Assembly (NCBI RefSeq): GCF_017948405.1
Contig: NZ_CP072844.1
Coordinates: 1,302,001-1,366,000, forward strand
DNA from: Psychrosphaera aestuarii
Lineage (GTDB): Bacteria > Pseudomonadota > Gammaproteobacteria > Enterobacterales > Alteromonadaceae
Reading direction: 5' to 3'
DNA: 64,000 bases
Position numbers and translations under genes: made by a program. Shown here piece by piece: positions 9,118 to 18,780 of the stretch (positions within the stretch are counted from its first letter, which is position 1; each line of letters opens with the position of its first letter). The notes below the pieces were generated by a model that saw nothing but the letters and a program-made list of their open reading frames with translations, was not told where the DNA came from and ran no database searches.

Positions 9118-11139
9118 ATGGCTGGCGGAATATTAGGTACGGGAGTTTCTGGTTTATCAGCAGCTCAACATGGGCTCGATACTACTGGACACAATATTGC
9201 CAACGTAAATACGGAAGGTTTCAGTCGTCAACGAGTCGAAACTCAGTCAACGGTTGGACTAGCATTTCGTAGCACCTTTCTAGGTAACGGCACACAACTC
9301 GCCGCAATTACTCGCACATTTAATGATTTTAATTATCAAGAAGTCATATTCAACGCCAGCCAGTTTAATTCAAATAATACTAAGTATGTGAACGCATCGA
9401 GAATGGATAATCTATTGGCCGATCCTGAAACTGGAATCACCACGTCATTCGAAGAAATGTTTGATGGGATAAATGGTATTACAGAAGAGCCAACCATTAT
9501 TTCGGCAAGAAACGTATTGATCGCTCGGGCCGAAACCGTGGCAAAACGATTTAATACACTTTACGAAGAAATATCAGGTCAACACTTAGGTGCAGTAAAC
9601 GAAGAAATTATAACTACGGTTGAAGAGATAAATGCGATAGGGGCAGAGATCGCCAATCTCAACGGTAAGATTCAAGTTGAAAATGCCGTAAGTGGAGATG
9701 GGTTTCCGCCAAACGATTTACTTGATAAGCGTGATTTATTGCTCAAACAATTAAGCGAAAAAATACAAGTTGATACCATTAAGCGAGATGACGGTACGAT
9801 TAATGTCACAATTGGTAAAGGTATTACACTAGTGACTAACTCATTTGCGTTACCACTGTCGATTGAACGAAATGAATTTGATTCAAGTAAATTGGAAATT
9901 GGTATTGCCACTAGAGCAGACACAGTAAATAAAACATACATTACAAATCAATTATCAGGCGGTTCTCTAACTGGCTTATTTGACGCTAGAGACAATCTAA
10001 TTTTACCGACATTACAAGAGATAGGTAAGTTAGCAATTGGCTTGGCGGACAACTTTAATCGGCAACAAACATTAGGCCGTGATTTAAATGGTGAGTCTGG
10101 AGAGTACCTGTTTAAAGACATTAATGAACCACAGGCCGTTTTGAGTCGAACGCTTAATTCTCAATTTAATACAAATGAGACAAAGTTTGAAGTCTATATT
10201 CGTAATACAAATGAGCTATCGGGTGACGACTATCGATTGGATTATGACGGCACAACCCTTGATATGAAAGATATGCAAGGGAACCTTATCACTCAATTTA
10301 ACGCTGCTGATATCGCTGCTATGACCGGTGGCGCACAAATTGCCGTTCAGGGCGTGGGCATTTCCCTATCGATTGATACAAATAATTTAACTGCCGGTGA
10401 TAGTTTTATGATCCGTCCTACCCTCACCGGTGCAAGAAGCATAGAGCGAGTTTTAGAAGATCCTAAAAAAATTGCAGCAGCTGATAACGCGCTAGCTATA
10501 TCAGCGACAAACAATCCTAATAATATCGAATTAAAGCTATATGAAATGACAGCGCCTTCTGCTCCGGTTGCCGCCTTACCAGCGCCACTGCCAGATAATT
10601 CGATTTCAATTGAGATTGATGCCGCAGCAACAAACTATGTCGTTAGGGACTCTGGTGGCACCATTATTAGTGGACCTACGGCCATTCCAGCGGATCAAAT
10701 TATCGATGATACAGTTGCAGGCTTTAGATTTGAGCTTAAAGGTGTGCTAGCGGGAAATGAAGTATTTAACGTGGTTCATGCCGATAACCCAGGCTTTGAC
10801 GAGACCAAGAAGTTTGGTCCGGGCGATAATACGAACATGCTAGAAATGTTGAGCTTTCAATCGCAAAGAAAACTTGATAATGGCACCAATAGCTTGTCAG
10901 AAAGTTACGCTGACTTAGTGACCACGATTGGTGTAGAAACAAAGAGCCGCGAAATATCTACATCATCATTCGAAACGTTATTGAGTGGCTCAGAACAAAG
11001 GCTTGCAGGTATTCAAGGCGTTAACCTTGATGAAGAGGCCGCAAATTTAATCCAATATCAACAAGCGTATTCCGCAGCGGCAAGAATAATTACGGTTGCT
11101 AGAGATATCTTCCAAACATTATTACAGGCAGCAAGGTAG
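9118..11139 (+). CDS. flgK: Hook-filament junction protein FlgK (HAP1)
   Basis: A 673-residue hook-associated protein, larger than the about 550-residue enteric form. The N-terminus AGGILGTGVSGLSAAQHGLDTTGHNIANVNTEGFSRQRVE is typical, and the C-terminus ends LDEEAANLIQYQQAYSAAARIITVARDIFQTLL. The extra length lies between about residues 340 and 560, which holds two beta-rich modules, one with DDYRLDYDGTTL...AGDSFMI and one with NYVVRDSGGTIISGP...AGNEVFNV. Related modules recur in FlgL. The protein joins hook and filament. It overlaps no neighbour; flgL starts 6 bases later. Confidence 0.96.
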   Translation: MAGGILGTGVSGLSAAQHGLDTTGHNIANVNTEGFSRQRVETQSTVGLAFRSTFLGNGTQLAAITRTFNDFNYQEVIFNASQFNSNNTKYVNASRMDNLLADPETGITTSFEEMFDGINGITEEPTIISARNVLIARAETVAKRFNTLYEEISGQHLGAVNEEIITTVEEINAIGAEIANLNGKIQVENAVSGDGFPPNDLLDKRDLLLKQLSEKIQVDTIKRDDGTINVTIGKGITLVTNSFALPLSIERNEFDSSKLEIGIATRADTVNKTYITNQLSGGSLTGLFDARDNLILPTLQEIGKLAIGLADNFNRQQTLGRDLNGESGEYLFKDINEPQAVLSRTLNSQFNTNETKFEVYIRNTNELSGDDYRLDYDGTTLDMKDMQGNLITQFNAADIAAMTGGAQIAVQGVGISLSIDTNNLTAGDSFMIRPTLTGARSIERVLEDPKKIAAADNALAISATNNPNNIELKLYEMTAPSAPVAALPAPLPDNSISIEIDAAATNYVVRDSGGTIISGPTAIPADQIIDDTVAGFRFELKGVLAGNEVFNVVHADNPGFDETKKFGPGDNTNMLEMLSFQSQRKLDNGTNSLSESYADLVTTIGVETKSREISTSSFETLLSGSEQRLAGIQGVNLDEEAANLIQYQQAYSAAARIITVARDIFQTLLQAAR

Positions 11140-11145
11140 ACTATT

Positions 11146-12669
11146 ATGACAATGCGTATAGCCACAAGTAACTATTTTGAACGAAGCTTAACGAACATGC
11201 AGAATCGTCAGTCGGCGCTTGACCGAGCGCAGATGGAGTTGTCTACAGGTAAAAAGATATTGCGTCCGTCAGATGATCCAACTGGGGCAAATACAGCAAT
11301 TAGACTGAGAAAAGAACTTGACGTTTCTGACAGGTATCTAACTGCGCAGAGCACTGCCGAGCGTTTCAACTTATTAAGTGAGAATGCGGTTAGCAGCATG
11401 ACCGATATCATTTTTCGTGCTGAAGAACTACTGCTAACATCTATTAACGGTACGATGGATCAAAACAGCTTAAATGCGATCGCAGAAGAGTTACAACAGC
11501 GATTAACACAGTTTGAAGGCTTGGCAAATACTACCAATGCTAATGGCGACTTTATATTTTCAGGTTATCAGACTACGACTCAGCCTTATCAAAAAGATGA
11601 CTATGGATATAACATATACAAGGGTGACGATGGTCAACGCGATGTGTTAATTGCTGCTGGTTTTAAAGTAGAAGTGAATGATCCTGGTAGTCAATTTATT
11701 GATAATGTTCCGTCGTCAACGGCGAGTTTTATCCCAACCAGAAATCCTGCCAACCCATCTAATACCGAGATCTCTTTAGGTTTTGTAACTAAAAAAGCCG
11801 AATTTGAAAATACGTTGCCACCGGTTTATCCAGCACCTTATACCGTAAACTTTATTGCAGGTGCTGCACCGGGCAGTATTCGTGTAGAAGTTAGAGATAA
11901 TGGTGGCGTAGCCGTTCCTATTGAACCTAACAAATCTGCCTTTTTAGACATTGCACCTGGCGATAGCGTGGAATTTAATGGCATTCAGTTTAAAACACAA
12001 ACTAATCCAGCACCTGCGGTAGGTGATTCGTTTCAATTCGACAGTTCACCAGACACGAGTATTCTGTGGACACTTCAACAAGCAATTGACGCTATGTCTA
12101 TGGTAAGCACCAGTTATAATGCGTCTAGAGATGCAGGTAACGGATCAACTGCGGAGCTAACAATTGGCAATATTGTTGATCCATCATCTGGACATCTATT
12201 TGACGACTACACGGTAAATATTGTTGCTGGCGGCAACTTTGAGGTTTATGACAGCCAAGGTACTTTAATTGCCGGGCCGGAAGACTATACGGCAAATAAT
12301 CAAATATCTTTTCGAGGTATTAAATTTGATATCTCAGCGGTACCAGCGGTAGGTGATGTGTTTCATATAGACAGACCTGAGAGTCAAGCTCGAGTTGATT
12401 TGGTTGGTGGTTTGCTTAGTGAATTAAAAGCAGGGCTGACAACAATAGATAATACACGATCTGAAATGGGTGCTCGGTTAAATGCAATTGAAGTTGAGAT
12501 CACCGCACAATACCGATATCAAGAAGTAACCAAAAGCACGCTTGCTACGGTAGAAGAAATTGATATCTATGAAGCCATCAATAACTTAGAAAGTAATAAA
12601 GTTGGTTTACAAGCTTCGCAACAAAGCTTCGCAAAGATTCAAAATTTATCTCTATTTAACTATCTATAA
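11146..12669 (+). CDS. flgL: Hook-filament junction protein FlgL (HAP3), enlarged
   Basis: A 507-residue FlgL with flagellin-like ends: MRIATSNYFERSLTNMQNRQSALDRAQMELSTGKKILRPSDDP at the N-terminus and YEAINNLESNKVGLQASQQSFAKIQNLSLFNYL-type helix at the C-terminus. It is considerably longer than the roughly 317-residue enteric protein. The extra part contains two related beta modules of about 65 residues (starting PYTVNFIAGAA near residue 226 and DYTVNIVAGG near residue 352), each ending in a VGD(S/V)F strand. They probably form surface domains. An in-frame ATG two codons later (11152) could also be used. A strong terminator follows. Confidence 0.95.
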   Translation: MTMRIATSNYFERSLTNMQNRQSALDRAQMELSTGKKILRPSDDPTGANTAIRLRKELDVSDRYLTAQSTAERFNLLSENAVSSMTDIIFRAEELLLTSINGTMDQNSLNAIAEELQQRLTQFEGLANTTNANGDFIFSGYQTTTQPYQKDDYGYNIYKGDDGQRDVLIAAGFKVEVNDPGSQFIDNVPSSTASFIPTRNPANPSNTEISLGFVTKKAEFENTLPPVYPAPYTVNFIAGAAPGSIRVEVRDNGGVAVPIEPNKSAFLDIAPGDSVEFNGIQFKTQTNPAPAVGDSFQFDSSPDTSILWTLQQAIDAMSMVSTSYNASRDAGNGSTAELTIGNIVDPSSGHLFDDYTVNIVAGGNFEVYDSQGTLIAGPEDYTANNQISFRGIKFDISAVPAVGDVFHIDRPESQARVDLVGGLLSELKAGLTTIDNTRSEMGARLNAIEVEITAQYRYQEVTKSTLATVEEIDIYEAINNLESNKVGLQASQQSFAKIQNLSLFNYL

Positions 12670-12688
12670 GAATGACGGGTTATTTGTT

Positions 12689-12702
12689 TCCGCTTAAGCG
12701 GA
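12689..12702. repeat. 14-bp perfect palindrome after flgL
   Basis: TCCGCTTAAGCGGA is a perfect palindrome 20 bases after the flgL stop and just before the terminator hairpin. It could be a protein-binding site or a small RNA stem; no role is known. Confidence 0.5.
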
Positions 12703-12712
12703 TCAAGTAGTC

Positions 12713-12760
12713 AAAAAAACGGCAATTATGATCCTTTTTCATTGTTGCCGTTTTTTTTTA
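12713..12760 (+). terminator. Rho-independent terminator after flgL
   Basis: AAAAACGGCAA pairs with TTGCCGTTTTT across a loop of about 20 bases, and the right arm runs into nine T residues. It ends the flgJKL unit and insulates the first flagellin gene. Confidence 0.85.
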
Positions 12761-12918
12761 TCAAATATTTGTCATTCATTATTTTTCATTTGAGTTCTTT
12801 AAATCACGCTAATTAACTATTGTCAGGAGCAAATGAACGAGTTTTTCCGGTTTTAAGCTGTTGTTTTTAATTGTTTTTAATTGTTTTTCTTGGCGTTTTA
12901 TAAAAAGGGATATAAAAC

Positions 12919-12934
12919 TGGCACATAGAATGCA
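12919..12934 (+). promoter_or_regulatory. Sigma-54 promoter of the first flagellin gene
   Basis: TGGCAC-N5-ATGCA has GG and GC at exact sigma-54 spacing, 62 bases before the flagellin ATG. The 326-base gap 12670-12995 also holds the flgL terminator and three tandem copies of TTGTTTTTAA-like sequence near 12862-12890. By analogy with Vibrio flaA, an FlrC-type activator is the likely partner. Confidence 0.8.
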
Positions 12935-12995
12935 AAGTCAAGTGTGAGAAAGAACAGCAGGGGCAATCCCCTAGTTAAGTTCACAGGAGAAAACA

Positions 12996-14561
12996 ATGGC
13001 TTTATTCGTAAATACTAACGTTGCTTCCATTAATGGACAGCGTAACTTAATGGGTTCGACCAACAATCTAGAAACATCTATGAATCGTTTGGCATCGGGC
13101 TTAAGAATTAACAGTGCTCGCGACGATGCTGCGGGTTTACAAATTTCAAACCGATTAACATCGCAAATTAACGGCCTTAATGTTGCTATGCGAAATGCCA
13201 ATGACGGTATTTCAATGGCGCAAACCGCTGAAGGTGCGATGCAAGAATCGACAAATATTCTGCAACGTATGCGAGACTTGTCTATTCAGTCTGCAAACGC
13301 AACGAATTCAACGGTTGACCGTAAGGCGTTGCAAGAAGAAGTAATTCAACTTAAATCAGAGTTAGATCGTATTGCCAATACAACGACTTTTGGTGGCCAA
13401 AAGTTAATTGATGGCTCGTTTGGTGTTCAACAATTTCAGGTTGGTTCACAAGCAAATGAAACGATTGCTATTTCTATAAACTCTGCACAGGTTGATGATT
13501 TAGGCAGCGCTCGTTATAAAATGGGCGGAACAAACTTAGCAGGTTCTCCAGCAACAAACCTGGGTACTGCAGTTACTGGTATAGGTCATCCTCTTGCTGA
13601 TGCCGCTGGTGAAACACTTACTATTGGCGGTATTAATCCATCTCAAGTATCTATCAATCAAAATGACTCTGCTGCCGATATGGCGGCAAAAATTAGCTCT
13701 GTATTTAATACAACGGGTGTTAAAGCGGACGCTAAATCGGTTGCTCGTATTGAAGGTCTTACTAATGCTGCCAATGGCGATGGTATTAGTTTTGTGTTGG
13801 CAAATGGTGACCCAACAGATTCTACGGTCGGTCAATCTATTGTTTCGTTTACCGCAAGTGGCGTAGTAGAAGATGATTTACAAACTTTGGTTAATAAAGT
13901 AAACGAAAACTCTGCAGTAACTGGTATTGGTGCTAAATACGATGCAGCAACAACGTCAGTGATTTTAACATCGGAAGATGGCGATAATATCGTAATCCAA
14001 GACTTTACTGACTCAGGTGCAGGTGCAGCAGCGACTTTTAATATGCAAGGTCGTAACTACGATGATGAAGACGATATCGGTGCAGCGGTTGCGGTAACTT
14101 CTGGCGGTGCGAACGATGTTACTGTTAAAGGTCAATTGCAACTTGATAGCACAGTATTATTCAGCGTATCTTCTGATACAGCTGGTGGTGGTGCCTCAGA
14201 CCTAACAGGTTTAGCAGATACAGTAGTTGCTCAGGCAAATGAAGAAAATATTCAGTCTGTAGACATTACTACTTCAAAAGGCGCACAAAATGCGATTGCT
14301 ATTATCGATGGTGCATTAAGCAAGATTGATAGGAACAGAGCGACACTAGGTGCAGTTCAAAACCGTTTACAATCAACAATTCAAAACTTAGCAAACATCG
14401 TGGAAAACTCATCGGGTGCACGAGCTCGTATCCGTGATACAGACTTTGCTAAAGAAACAGCAGAGTTAACCCGTAACCAGATCCTACAACAGGCTGGTAC
14501 GTCAATTCTTGCACAGGCTAATCAGTTGCCACAGGCAGCGTTATCTTTATTAGGTAACTAA
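12996..14561 (+). CDS. Flagellin 1 (sigma-54 controlled)
   Basis: A 521-residue flagellin. The N-terminal D0/D1 region (residues 1-165) starts [19 protein letters not shown] and includes [50 protein letters not shown]. The C-terminal D1/D0 region ends [26 protein letters not shown]. Between them, residues about 195-430 form a variable outer domain with flagellin IN-type motifs ([22 protein letters not shown] and [14 protein letters not shown]). There is no Cys. AGGAGAAA precedes the ATG. Its sigma-54 promoter suggests that it is made early, as the FlaA-type flagellin of other polar systems, and may form the base of the filament. Confidence 0.96.
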   Translation: MALFVNTNVASINGQRNLMGSTNNLETSMNRLASGLRINSARDDAAGLQISNRLTSQINGLNVAMRNANDGISMAQTAEGAMQESTNILQRMRDLSIQSANATNSTVDRKALQEEVIQLKSELDRIANTTTFGGQKLIDGSFGVQQFQVGSQANETIAISINSAQVDDLGSARYKMGGTNLAGSPATNLGTAVTGIGHPLADAAGETLTIGGINPSQVSINQNDSAADMAAKISSVFNTTGVKADAKSVARIEGLTNAANGDGISFVLANGDPTDSTVGQSIVSFTASGVVEDDLQTLVNKVNENSAVTGIGAKYDAATTSVILTSEDGDNIVIQDFTDSGAGAAATFNMQGRNYDDEDDIGAAVAVTSGGANDVTVKGQLQLDSTVLFSVSSDTAGGGASDLTGLADTVVAQANEENIQSVDITTSKGAQNAIAIIDGALSKIDRNRATLGAVQNRLQSTIQNLANIVENSSGARARIRDTDFAKETAELTRNQILQQAGTSILAQANQLPQAALSLLGN

Positions 14562-14619
14562 TGATTAATCCTAGTTAGGCTAAGCCTAACAATATTGTTT
14601 TCTCAACTTCTCATTTAAG

Positions 14620-14643
14620 AAGCCCCGTTTGGGGCTTTTTTGT
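14620..14643 (+). terminator. Terminator of flagellin 1
   Basis: AAGCCCC and GGGGCTT pair around a GTTT loop and are followed by a T-run. It stands 60 bases after the flagellin 1 stop codon. Confidence 0.9.
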
Positions 14644-14689
14644 TTTTGCGGAAAAGCATTGCCAGATCCGTTGATTGTTAATGAGGCAT

Positions 14690-14787
14690 TTAATTGCCGG
14701 CTTTTTCAATTCAAAACTTTGAAGTGACGAGTAAGTGATAGTACTTCGAGTAAATGTCGGCTGCAGGCTTTTAAAAACGGCAATTAA
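14690..14787. repeat. Long-range 10-bp inverted repeat between flagellins 1 and 2
   Basis: TTAATTGCCG at 14690-14699 is repeated inverted at 14778-14787. The 78-base interior has no convincing gene. The whole gap 14562-14923 otherwise holds the terminator and the sigma-54-like promoter only. Confidence 0.35.
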
Positions 14788-14835
14788 GTCACTGTTTGTG
14801 TTGATATTCATATGTTTAATTTTAAGTGTCTTCGT

Positions 14836-14851
14836 TGGCACGAATGTTGAA
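14836..14851 (+). promoter_or_regulatory. Sigma-54-like promoter of flagellin 2
   Basis: TGGCACG-N4-TTGAA is a full match to the sigma-54 -24 element with an imperfect -12 element (GA for GC), 73 bases before the flagellin 2 ATG. The same GA variant occurs before flgJ. Confidence 0.55.
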
Positions 14852-14923
14852 TATTAAACAATACATACAAATGGTAGTAACCAAACCTAATTTGATTTAG
14901 TAACAGTCTGAAAGGAGATTGTG

Positions 14924-16468
14924 ATGGCATTAACAGTAAATACCAATGTGGCATCGCTTAACGGCCAGCGAAACCTTATGGGTTCGAGCAAAGGTTTAGA
15001 AACCTCTATGCAACGACTCGCATCCGGTTTAAGAATTAACAGCGCTCGAGATGACGCCGCTGGTTTACAAATTTCAAACCGTTTAACTTCTCAAATAAAT
15101 GGCCTTAATATCGCAGTTCGAAATGCCAATGACGGTATTTCAATGGCACAAACCGCTGAAGGCGCCTTGCAAGAGAGTACAAACATACTTCAACGTATGC
15201 GTGACTTATCTATTCAAGCTGCCAACGCTACGAATACAACTGTTGACCGAAAAGCTCTACAAGAAGAAGTCGTTCAGTTAAAAGCCGAACTTAATCGAAT
15301 TGCTGATACCACTACATTTGGTGGCCAAAGCCTATTAGATGGCTCATTTGGCAACCAGCAGTTCCAAGTCGGTGCCAACGCCAATGAAACAATTGGTTTA
15401 GCGATAAACTCTGCACAAACCGATGACTTAGGCAGTGCTCGTAGTTATCTAAACGGTGGCTCGATGGCGGTAGCGGAAGCTGGAGCTACCTTAACTGCAG
15501 TTCAAGGTGATGCTGACTTTTTATTACCGGCGCAAACGTTAACCATCGATGGTATTAACACCGCAAATGTTGCGTTAAGTCAGAATGACTCAGCCGCTGA
15601 AGTGGCCTCTAAGATCTCGGCTGAATTCAATACTACCGGCGTTAAAGCGGATGCCCGTACATTAGCTCGGTTAGAGGAAGCTGGTGATACTAACTTTGAT
15701 GCCGGTGAAACAGTAACTTTTGAATTGAGCAACGGAACAGGTGCTGATCCAGAAATTATTAGCTTTACTGCGTCAGGCTCTCTTTCAGAAGATTTACAAA
15801 CGCTTTCGAATAAAATTAATGAAAAAGCAGCTGTTACAGGAATTGGCGCCAAATTTAATGCGGCAGAAATAGCGATTGATTTGACTTCAGAAGCCGGCGA
15901 TGACATTGAAATTGCAGCGTTTGGAGAAGGTGGCGCTACAGCAAATGATCTTACGTTATCTGCGATTACTGAAACCGGTGCTGTTGTCGCGCCTGTATCT
16001 GGCCCAATTGCAGCTGCAACTCCAGCAGCAATCGTTAGAGGGTTTGTGCAACTAGACAGTACATTGTTGTTTAATGTTTCATCGACTGAAGCACTAGCAG
16101 CCGACAGTGTTGTTAATGCAGCTACAGGTACTGCGGTTCAAGCAACTGAAATATCAGTAGACAGTGTTGACCTAACTACGGCAGATAGTGCACAAAACGC
16201 AATCGCTGTAATTGATGGTGCATTGGCAAAAATTGACCGTAATCGTTCGACATTAGGTGCGGTTCAAAATAGATTGCAATCGACAATTAATAACCTGTCA
16301 TCTATTTCTGAGAACTCTTCTGCTGCTCGCTCTCGAATTCGTGATACAGATTTTGCGACAGAAACAGCGCAGTTAACGAAGAACCAGATCCTTCAGCAGG
16401 CAGGAACAACAATTTTAGCTCAGGCTAACCAGGTTCCTCAGGCTGCGTTAAGTCTATTAGGCGGATAA
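14924..16468 (+). CDS. Flagellin 2
   Basis: A 514-residue flagellin closely related to flagellins 1 and 3 in the terminal regions: [19 protein letters not shown] at the start, and [31 protein letters not shown] at the end. The middle (about residues 185-420) is Ala/Thr-rich and diverges, with IN-type segments around [19 protein letters not shown]. The AAAGGAGA ribosome site is 7 bases from the ATG at 14924, so the GTG one codon before is not the likely start. Promoter and terminator on both sides make it monocistronic. It uses more rare Arg codons (CGA, AGA) than flagellin 3, so it is probably less highly expressed. Confidence 0.96.
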   Translation: MALTVNTNVASLNGQRNLMGSSKGLETSMQRLASGLRINSARDDAAGLQISNRLTSQINGLNIAVRNANDGISMAQTAEGALQESTNILQRMRDLSIQAANATNTTVDRKALQEEVVQLKAELNRIADTTTFGGQSLLDGSFGNQQFQVGANANETIGLAINSAQTDDLGSARSYLNGGSMAVAEAGATLTAVQGDADFLLPAQTLTIDGINTANVALSQNDSAAEVASKISAEFNTTGVKADARTLARLEEAGDTNFDAGETVTFELSNGTGADPEIISFTASGSLSEDLQTLSNKINEKAAVTGIGAKFNAAEIAIDLTSEAGDDIEIAAFGEGGATANDLTLSAITETGAVVAPVSGPIAAATPAAIVRGFVQLDSTLLFNVSSTEALAADSVVNAATGTAVQATEISVDSVDLTTADSAQNAIAVIDGALAKIDRNRSTLGAVQNRLQSTINNLSSISENSSAARSRIRDTDFATETAQLTKNQILQQAGTTILAQANQVPQAALSLLGG

Positions 16469-16501
16469 TCGTACCTAAATAGTCAAATAATGAAAATAAA
16501 T

Positions 16502-16527
16502 AAGGACAGCCAAAGTGCTGTCCTTTC
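16502..16527 (+). terminator. Terminator of flagellin 2
   Basis: AAGGACAG pairs with CTGTCCTT across an 8-base loop, followed by a short T-rich tail. It lies 34 bases after the stop codon. Confidence 0.7.
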
Positions 16528-16580
16528 TGCGTTTGAGACCTTTTAGAGAGGTGTTGATTCAAAAAAGTTAAAAAAAATAT

Positions 16581-16607
16581 TAAAGGCGTTCATAAAAGCG
16601 CCGATAA
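16581..16607 (+). promoter_or_regulatory. Sigma-28 (FliA) promoter of flagellin 3
   Basis: TAAAGGCG-N11-GCCGATAA matches the FliA consensus: a TAAAG -35 element, exact 11-base spacer and perfect GCCGATAA -10 box. It lies 52 bases before the flagellin 3 ATG. Confidence 0.88.
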
Positions 16608-16659
16608 CATTTTTGAACGAAATATTAACTTTCACCCGCTTAGGGGTAGGAGAATCAAC

Positions 16660-18171
16660 ATGGCATTAACAGTAAACTCAAATCCAGCCTCAATAAACGC
16701 TCAAAACAAACTGGGCATGGCGTCTGGTGGTCTTAAGACTTCAATGGAGCGTTTAGCATCTGGTCTACGCATTAACAGTGCAAAAGACGATGCAGCGGGT
16801 CTACAAATTTCTAACCGTCTTACGTCACAAATCAACGGTCTAAACGTTGCGGTACGTAACGCTAATGACGGTATTTCAATGGCGCAAACAGCTGAAGGTG
16901 CACTTCAAGAAAGTACAAACATCTTACAGCGTATGCGTGACCTGTCTGTTCAGTCTGCTAACGCGACAAACACAACAGTTGACCGTAAAGCACTTCAAGA
17001 AGAAGTGACTCAGTTAAAAGCTGAACTAGACCGTATCGCCGATACAACTACGTTTGGTGGTCAAAACCTACTAGACGGTTCATTTGGTAACCAACAATTC
17101 CAAGTCGGTGCTGATGCAAACCAAACTATCGGTTTGGCGATTAACTCTTCTCAAACTGACGATTTAGGCAGTGCTCGTGCAATTCTAGATGGTACGGGTT
17201 TAAGTGAAGGTACAGCATCAAATACAACATTAGCGCTTGCTCGTACAGCTAATAACTTAACTGCACAGACGCTAACTGTAAACGGTGTAAACCCTGCGTC
17301 AGTTTCAGTAGCATTAGATGATTCAGCAGCTGACATCGCAAGTAAAATTAATGCAGAATTTAATACAACGGGTGTTAAAGCTGATGCAATTACTGAGGTT
17401 CGTTTAACTTCAGGTGCAGTTTTTGATACAGGTGAAACAATCAGTTTTGATTTAGGCAATGGTGAAGCAAATGAAACAATTTCATTTACAGCCACTGGTG
17501 TTGCAGCAGACGATTTACAAACATTAACTAACAAAATTAATGAAAAAGCGTCAGTTACTGGTATTGGTGCAAAATTTGATGCACAAAATACAGCAATAAG
17601 CCTAACATCAGAAGCGGGTAATAACATCGAAGTGAATAACTTTGCTGAAGGTAGTACAACAACGGCCAATGACCTTGTTCTTCAAGCGTTAGACGCAGAT
17701 GGTGCAACTACAGGTGCAGCTTCAACTGTAACTACAACGAACATTGCAGCGTCTGTGCGTGGCCGAGTTCAGTTAGACAGTACATTGTTATTTAACGTTG
17801 CATCATCGGTTGCCGCTGAAATTACAACTGGTACAGCTCAGATTGCGACAGAGAAAAACATCAAAAATGATATTGATTTGACTACGGCTCGTGGAGCTCA
17901 AGATGCCATATCTGTAATTGATGGCGCATTAGCGAAAATTGACCGTAACCGTTCAACTCTAGGTGCCGTTCAAAACCGTTTAAGCTCTACGGTGAATAAC
18001 TTAAGCTCAATCTCTGAGAACTCAACAGCTGCGCGTTCACGTATTCGTGATACAGACTTCACTGTTGAAACTGCTCAATTGACTAAGAACCAGATCCTAC
18101 AGCAGGCTGGTACTTCAATCTTAGCTCAGGCGAACCAGTTACCTCAGGCAGCGCTTAGTCTTCTAGGTTAA
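16660..18171 (+). CDS. fliC: Flagellin 3, probable major filament subunit (sigma-28 controlled)
   Basis: A 503-residue flagellin with conserved D0/D1 ends ([24 protein letters not shown] at the start; [25 protein letters not shown] at the end) and a variable, Thr/Ala-rich middle of about residues 190-400. It stands out by codon choice: Arg is almost always CGT or CGC and many Asn codons are AAC, while flagellins 1 and 2 mix in CGA and AGA. Such bias marks very highly expressed genes, and together with a near-perfect sigma-28 promoter it points to the bulk filament protein. TAGGAG precedes the ATG. Two hairpins follow the stop codon. The gene name is by function; the lineage may number its flagellins differently. 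Confidence 0.95.
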   Translation: MALTVNSNPASINAQNKLGMASGGLKTSMERLASGLRINSAKDDAAGLQISNRLTSQINGLNVAVRNANDGISMAQTAEGALQESTNILQRMRDLSVQSANATNTTVDRKALQEEVTQLKAELDRIADTTTFGGQNLLDGSFGNQQFQVGADANQTIGLAINSSQTDDLGSARAILDGTGLSEGTASNTTLALARTANNLTAQTLTVNGVNPASVSVALDDSAADIASKINAEFNTTGVKADAITEVRLTSGAVFDTGETISFDLGNGEANETISFTATGVAADDLQTLTNKINEKASVTGIGAKFDAQNTAISLTSEAGNNIEVNNFAEGSTTTANDLVLQALDADGATTGAASTVTTTNIAASVRGRVQLDSTLLFNVASSVAAEITTGTAQIATEKNIKNDIDLTTARGAQDAISVIDGALAKIDRNRSTLGAVQNRLSSTVNNLSSISENSTAARSRIRDTDFTVETAQLTKNQILQQAGTSILAQANQLPQAALSLLG

Positions 18172-18195
18172 TAAAGACGAGCCACTGGCCACAAT

Positions 18196-18219
18196 GACGA
18201 CTAATAAAAGTTAGTCGTC
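18196..18219 (+). terminator. First hairpin after flagellin 3
   Basis: GACGACTAA and TTAGTCGTC form a perfect 9-bp stem around a 6-base loop. There is no T-run, so it may protect the mRNA 3' end rather than terminate transcription. Confidence 0.55.
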
Positions 18220-18225
18220 TATACT

Positions 18226-18258
18226 AAAACCAATGGCAGTTTACTGACCATTGGTTTT
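18226..18258 (+). terminator. Second hairpin / terminator after flagellin 3
   Basis: AAAACCAATGG and CCATTGGTTTT form a perfect 11-bp stem with an 11-base loop; the right arm ends in four T residues. It separates flagellin 3 from flaG. Confidence 0.75.
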
Positions 18259-18291
18259 GTGGTTTAAGCAGTTGATAAAATGGTGATTACA

Positions 18292-18741
18292 ATGAATACT
18301 ATCAACGCTGCTTCTACAGCAGCAATTCAAAATCAAGAACGGTCTGGCGCAAGTCAAGCCACCGACCTTAACAAAAAAGCAGAGACGCAAGCGATTGCGA
18401 ACAAAGCAGTGTCGGATGTGAATGGCGTTGAGTCGGTGGAAGCAATAGCCGGAAAAGATCAAATCAGTAAGGTTGTTAAAGAATCGCAAGCGGGTGATGA
18501 ACAACAAGTTTTAGAAGAAGTGGCATCTAACTTGCAAAACTTTGTTAATTTAATTGATAAAGAATTAAAGTTTACGGTCGATACAGAGACAGGTAGGCAA
18601 GTTGTTACAGTTAAAGATGGAACCAATGGTGAAATAATTCGCCAAATACCATCTGAAGAAGTTTTAAAACTGGCACAGAATCTTGCGAAAATTACTGATG
18701 TCTTCCATGTTTCAGGAAATATATTGGAAACAAAAGTATAG
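18292..18741 (+). CDS. flaG: Flagellar protein FlaG
   Basis: A protein of about 149 residues ending in the FlaG domain: LQNFVNLIDKELKFTVDTETGRQVVTVKDGTNGEIIRQIPSEEVLKLAQNL read across its last 80 residues. The N-terminal half is Ala/Gln-rich and probably disordered. FlaG affects filament length or flagellin secretion in polar flagellates. Two starts are possible: the ATG at 18280 and this one, chosen because GGTGAT lies 4-5 bases before it. It heads the flaG-fliD-flaI-fliS order seen in Vibrio and Shewanella. Confidence 0.88.
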   Translation: MNTINAASTAAIQNQERSGASQATDLNKKAETQAIANKAVSDVNGVESVEAIAGKDQISKVVKESQAGDEQQVLEEVASNLQNFVNLIDKELKFTVDTETGRQVVTVKDGTNGEIIRQIPSEEVLKLAQNLAKITDVFHVSGNILETKV

Positions 18742-18780
18742 GCAATCATCAGTAGTATATTAATTTGACGGGGGCTTATT

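Noticed and set aside
14611..14841. 76-codon reverse-strand frame between flagellins 1 and 2
   Set aside because: It runs through the flagellin 1 terminator, covers the sigma-54-like promoter of flagellin 2 and has no ribosome site or recognisable domain.
17151..17669. 172-codon open frame on the reverse strand within flagellin 3
   Set aside because: It is the mirror of the Ala/Thr/Val-rich flagellin middle region, has no ribosome site, and similar reverse frames appear opposite the other flagellins. Strong codon bias on the plus strand explains it.
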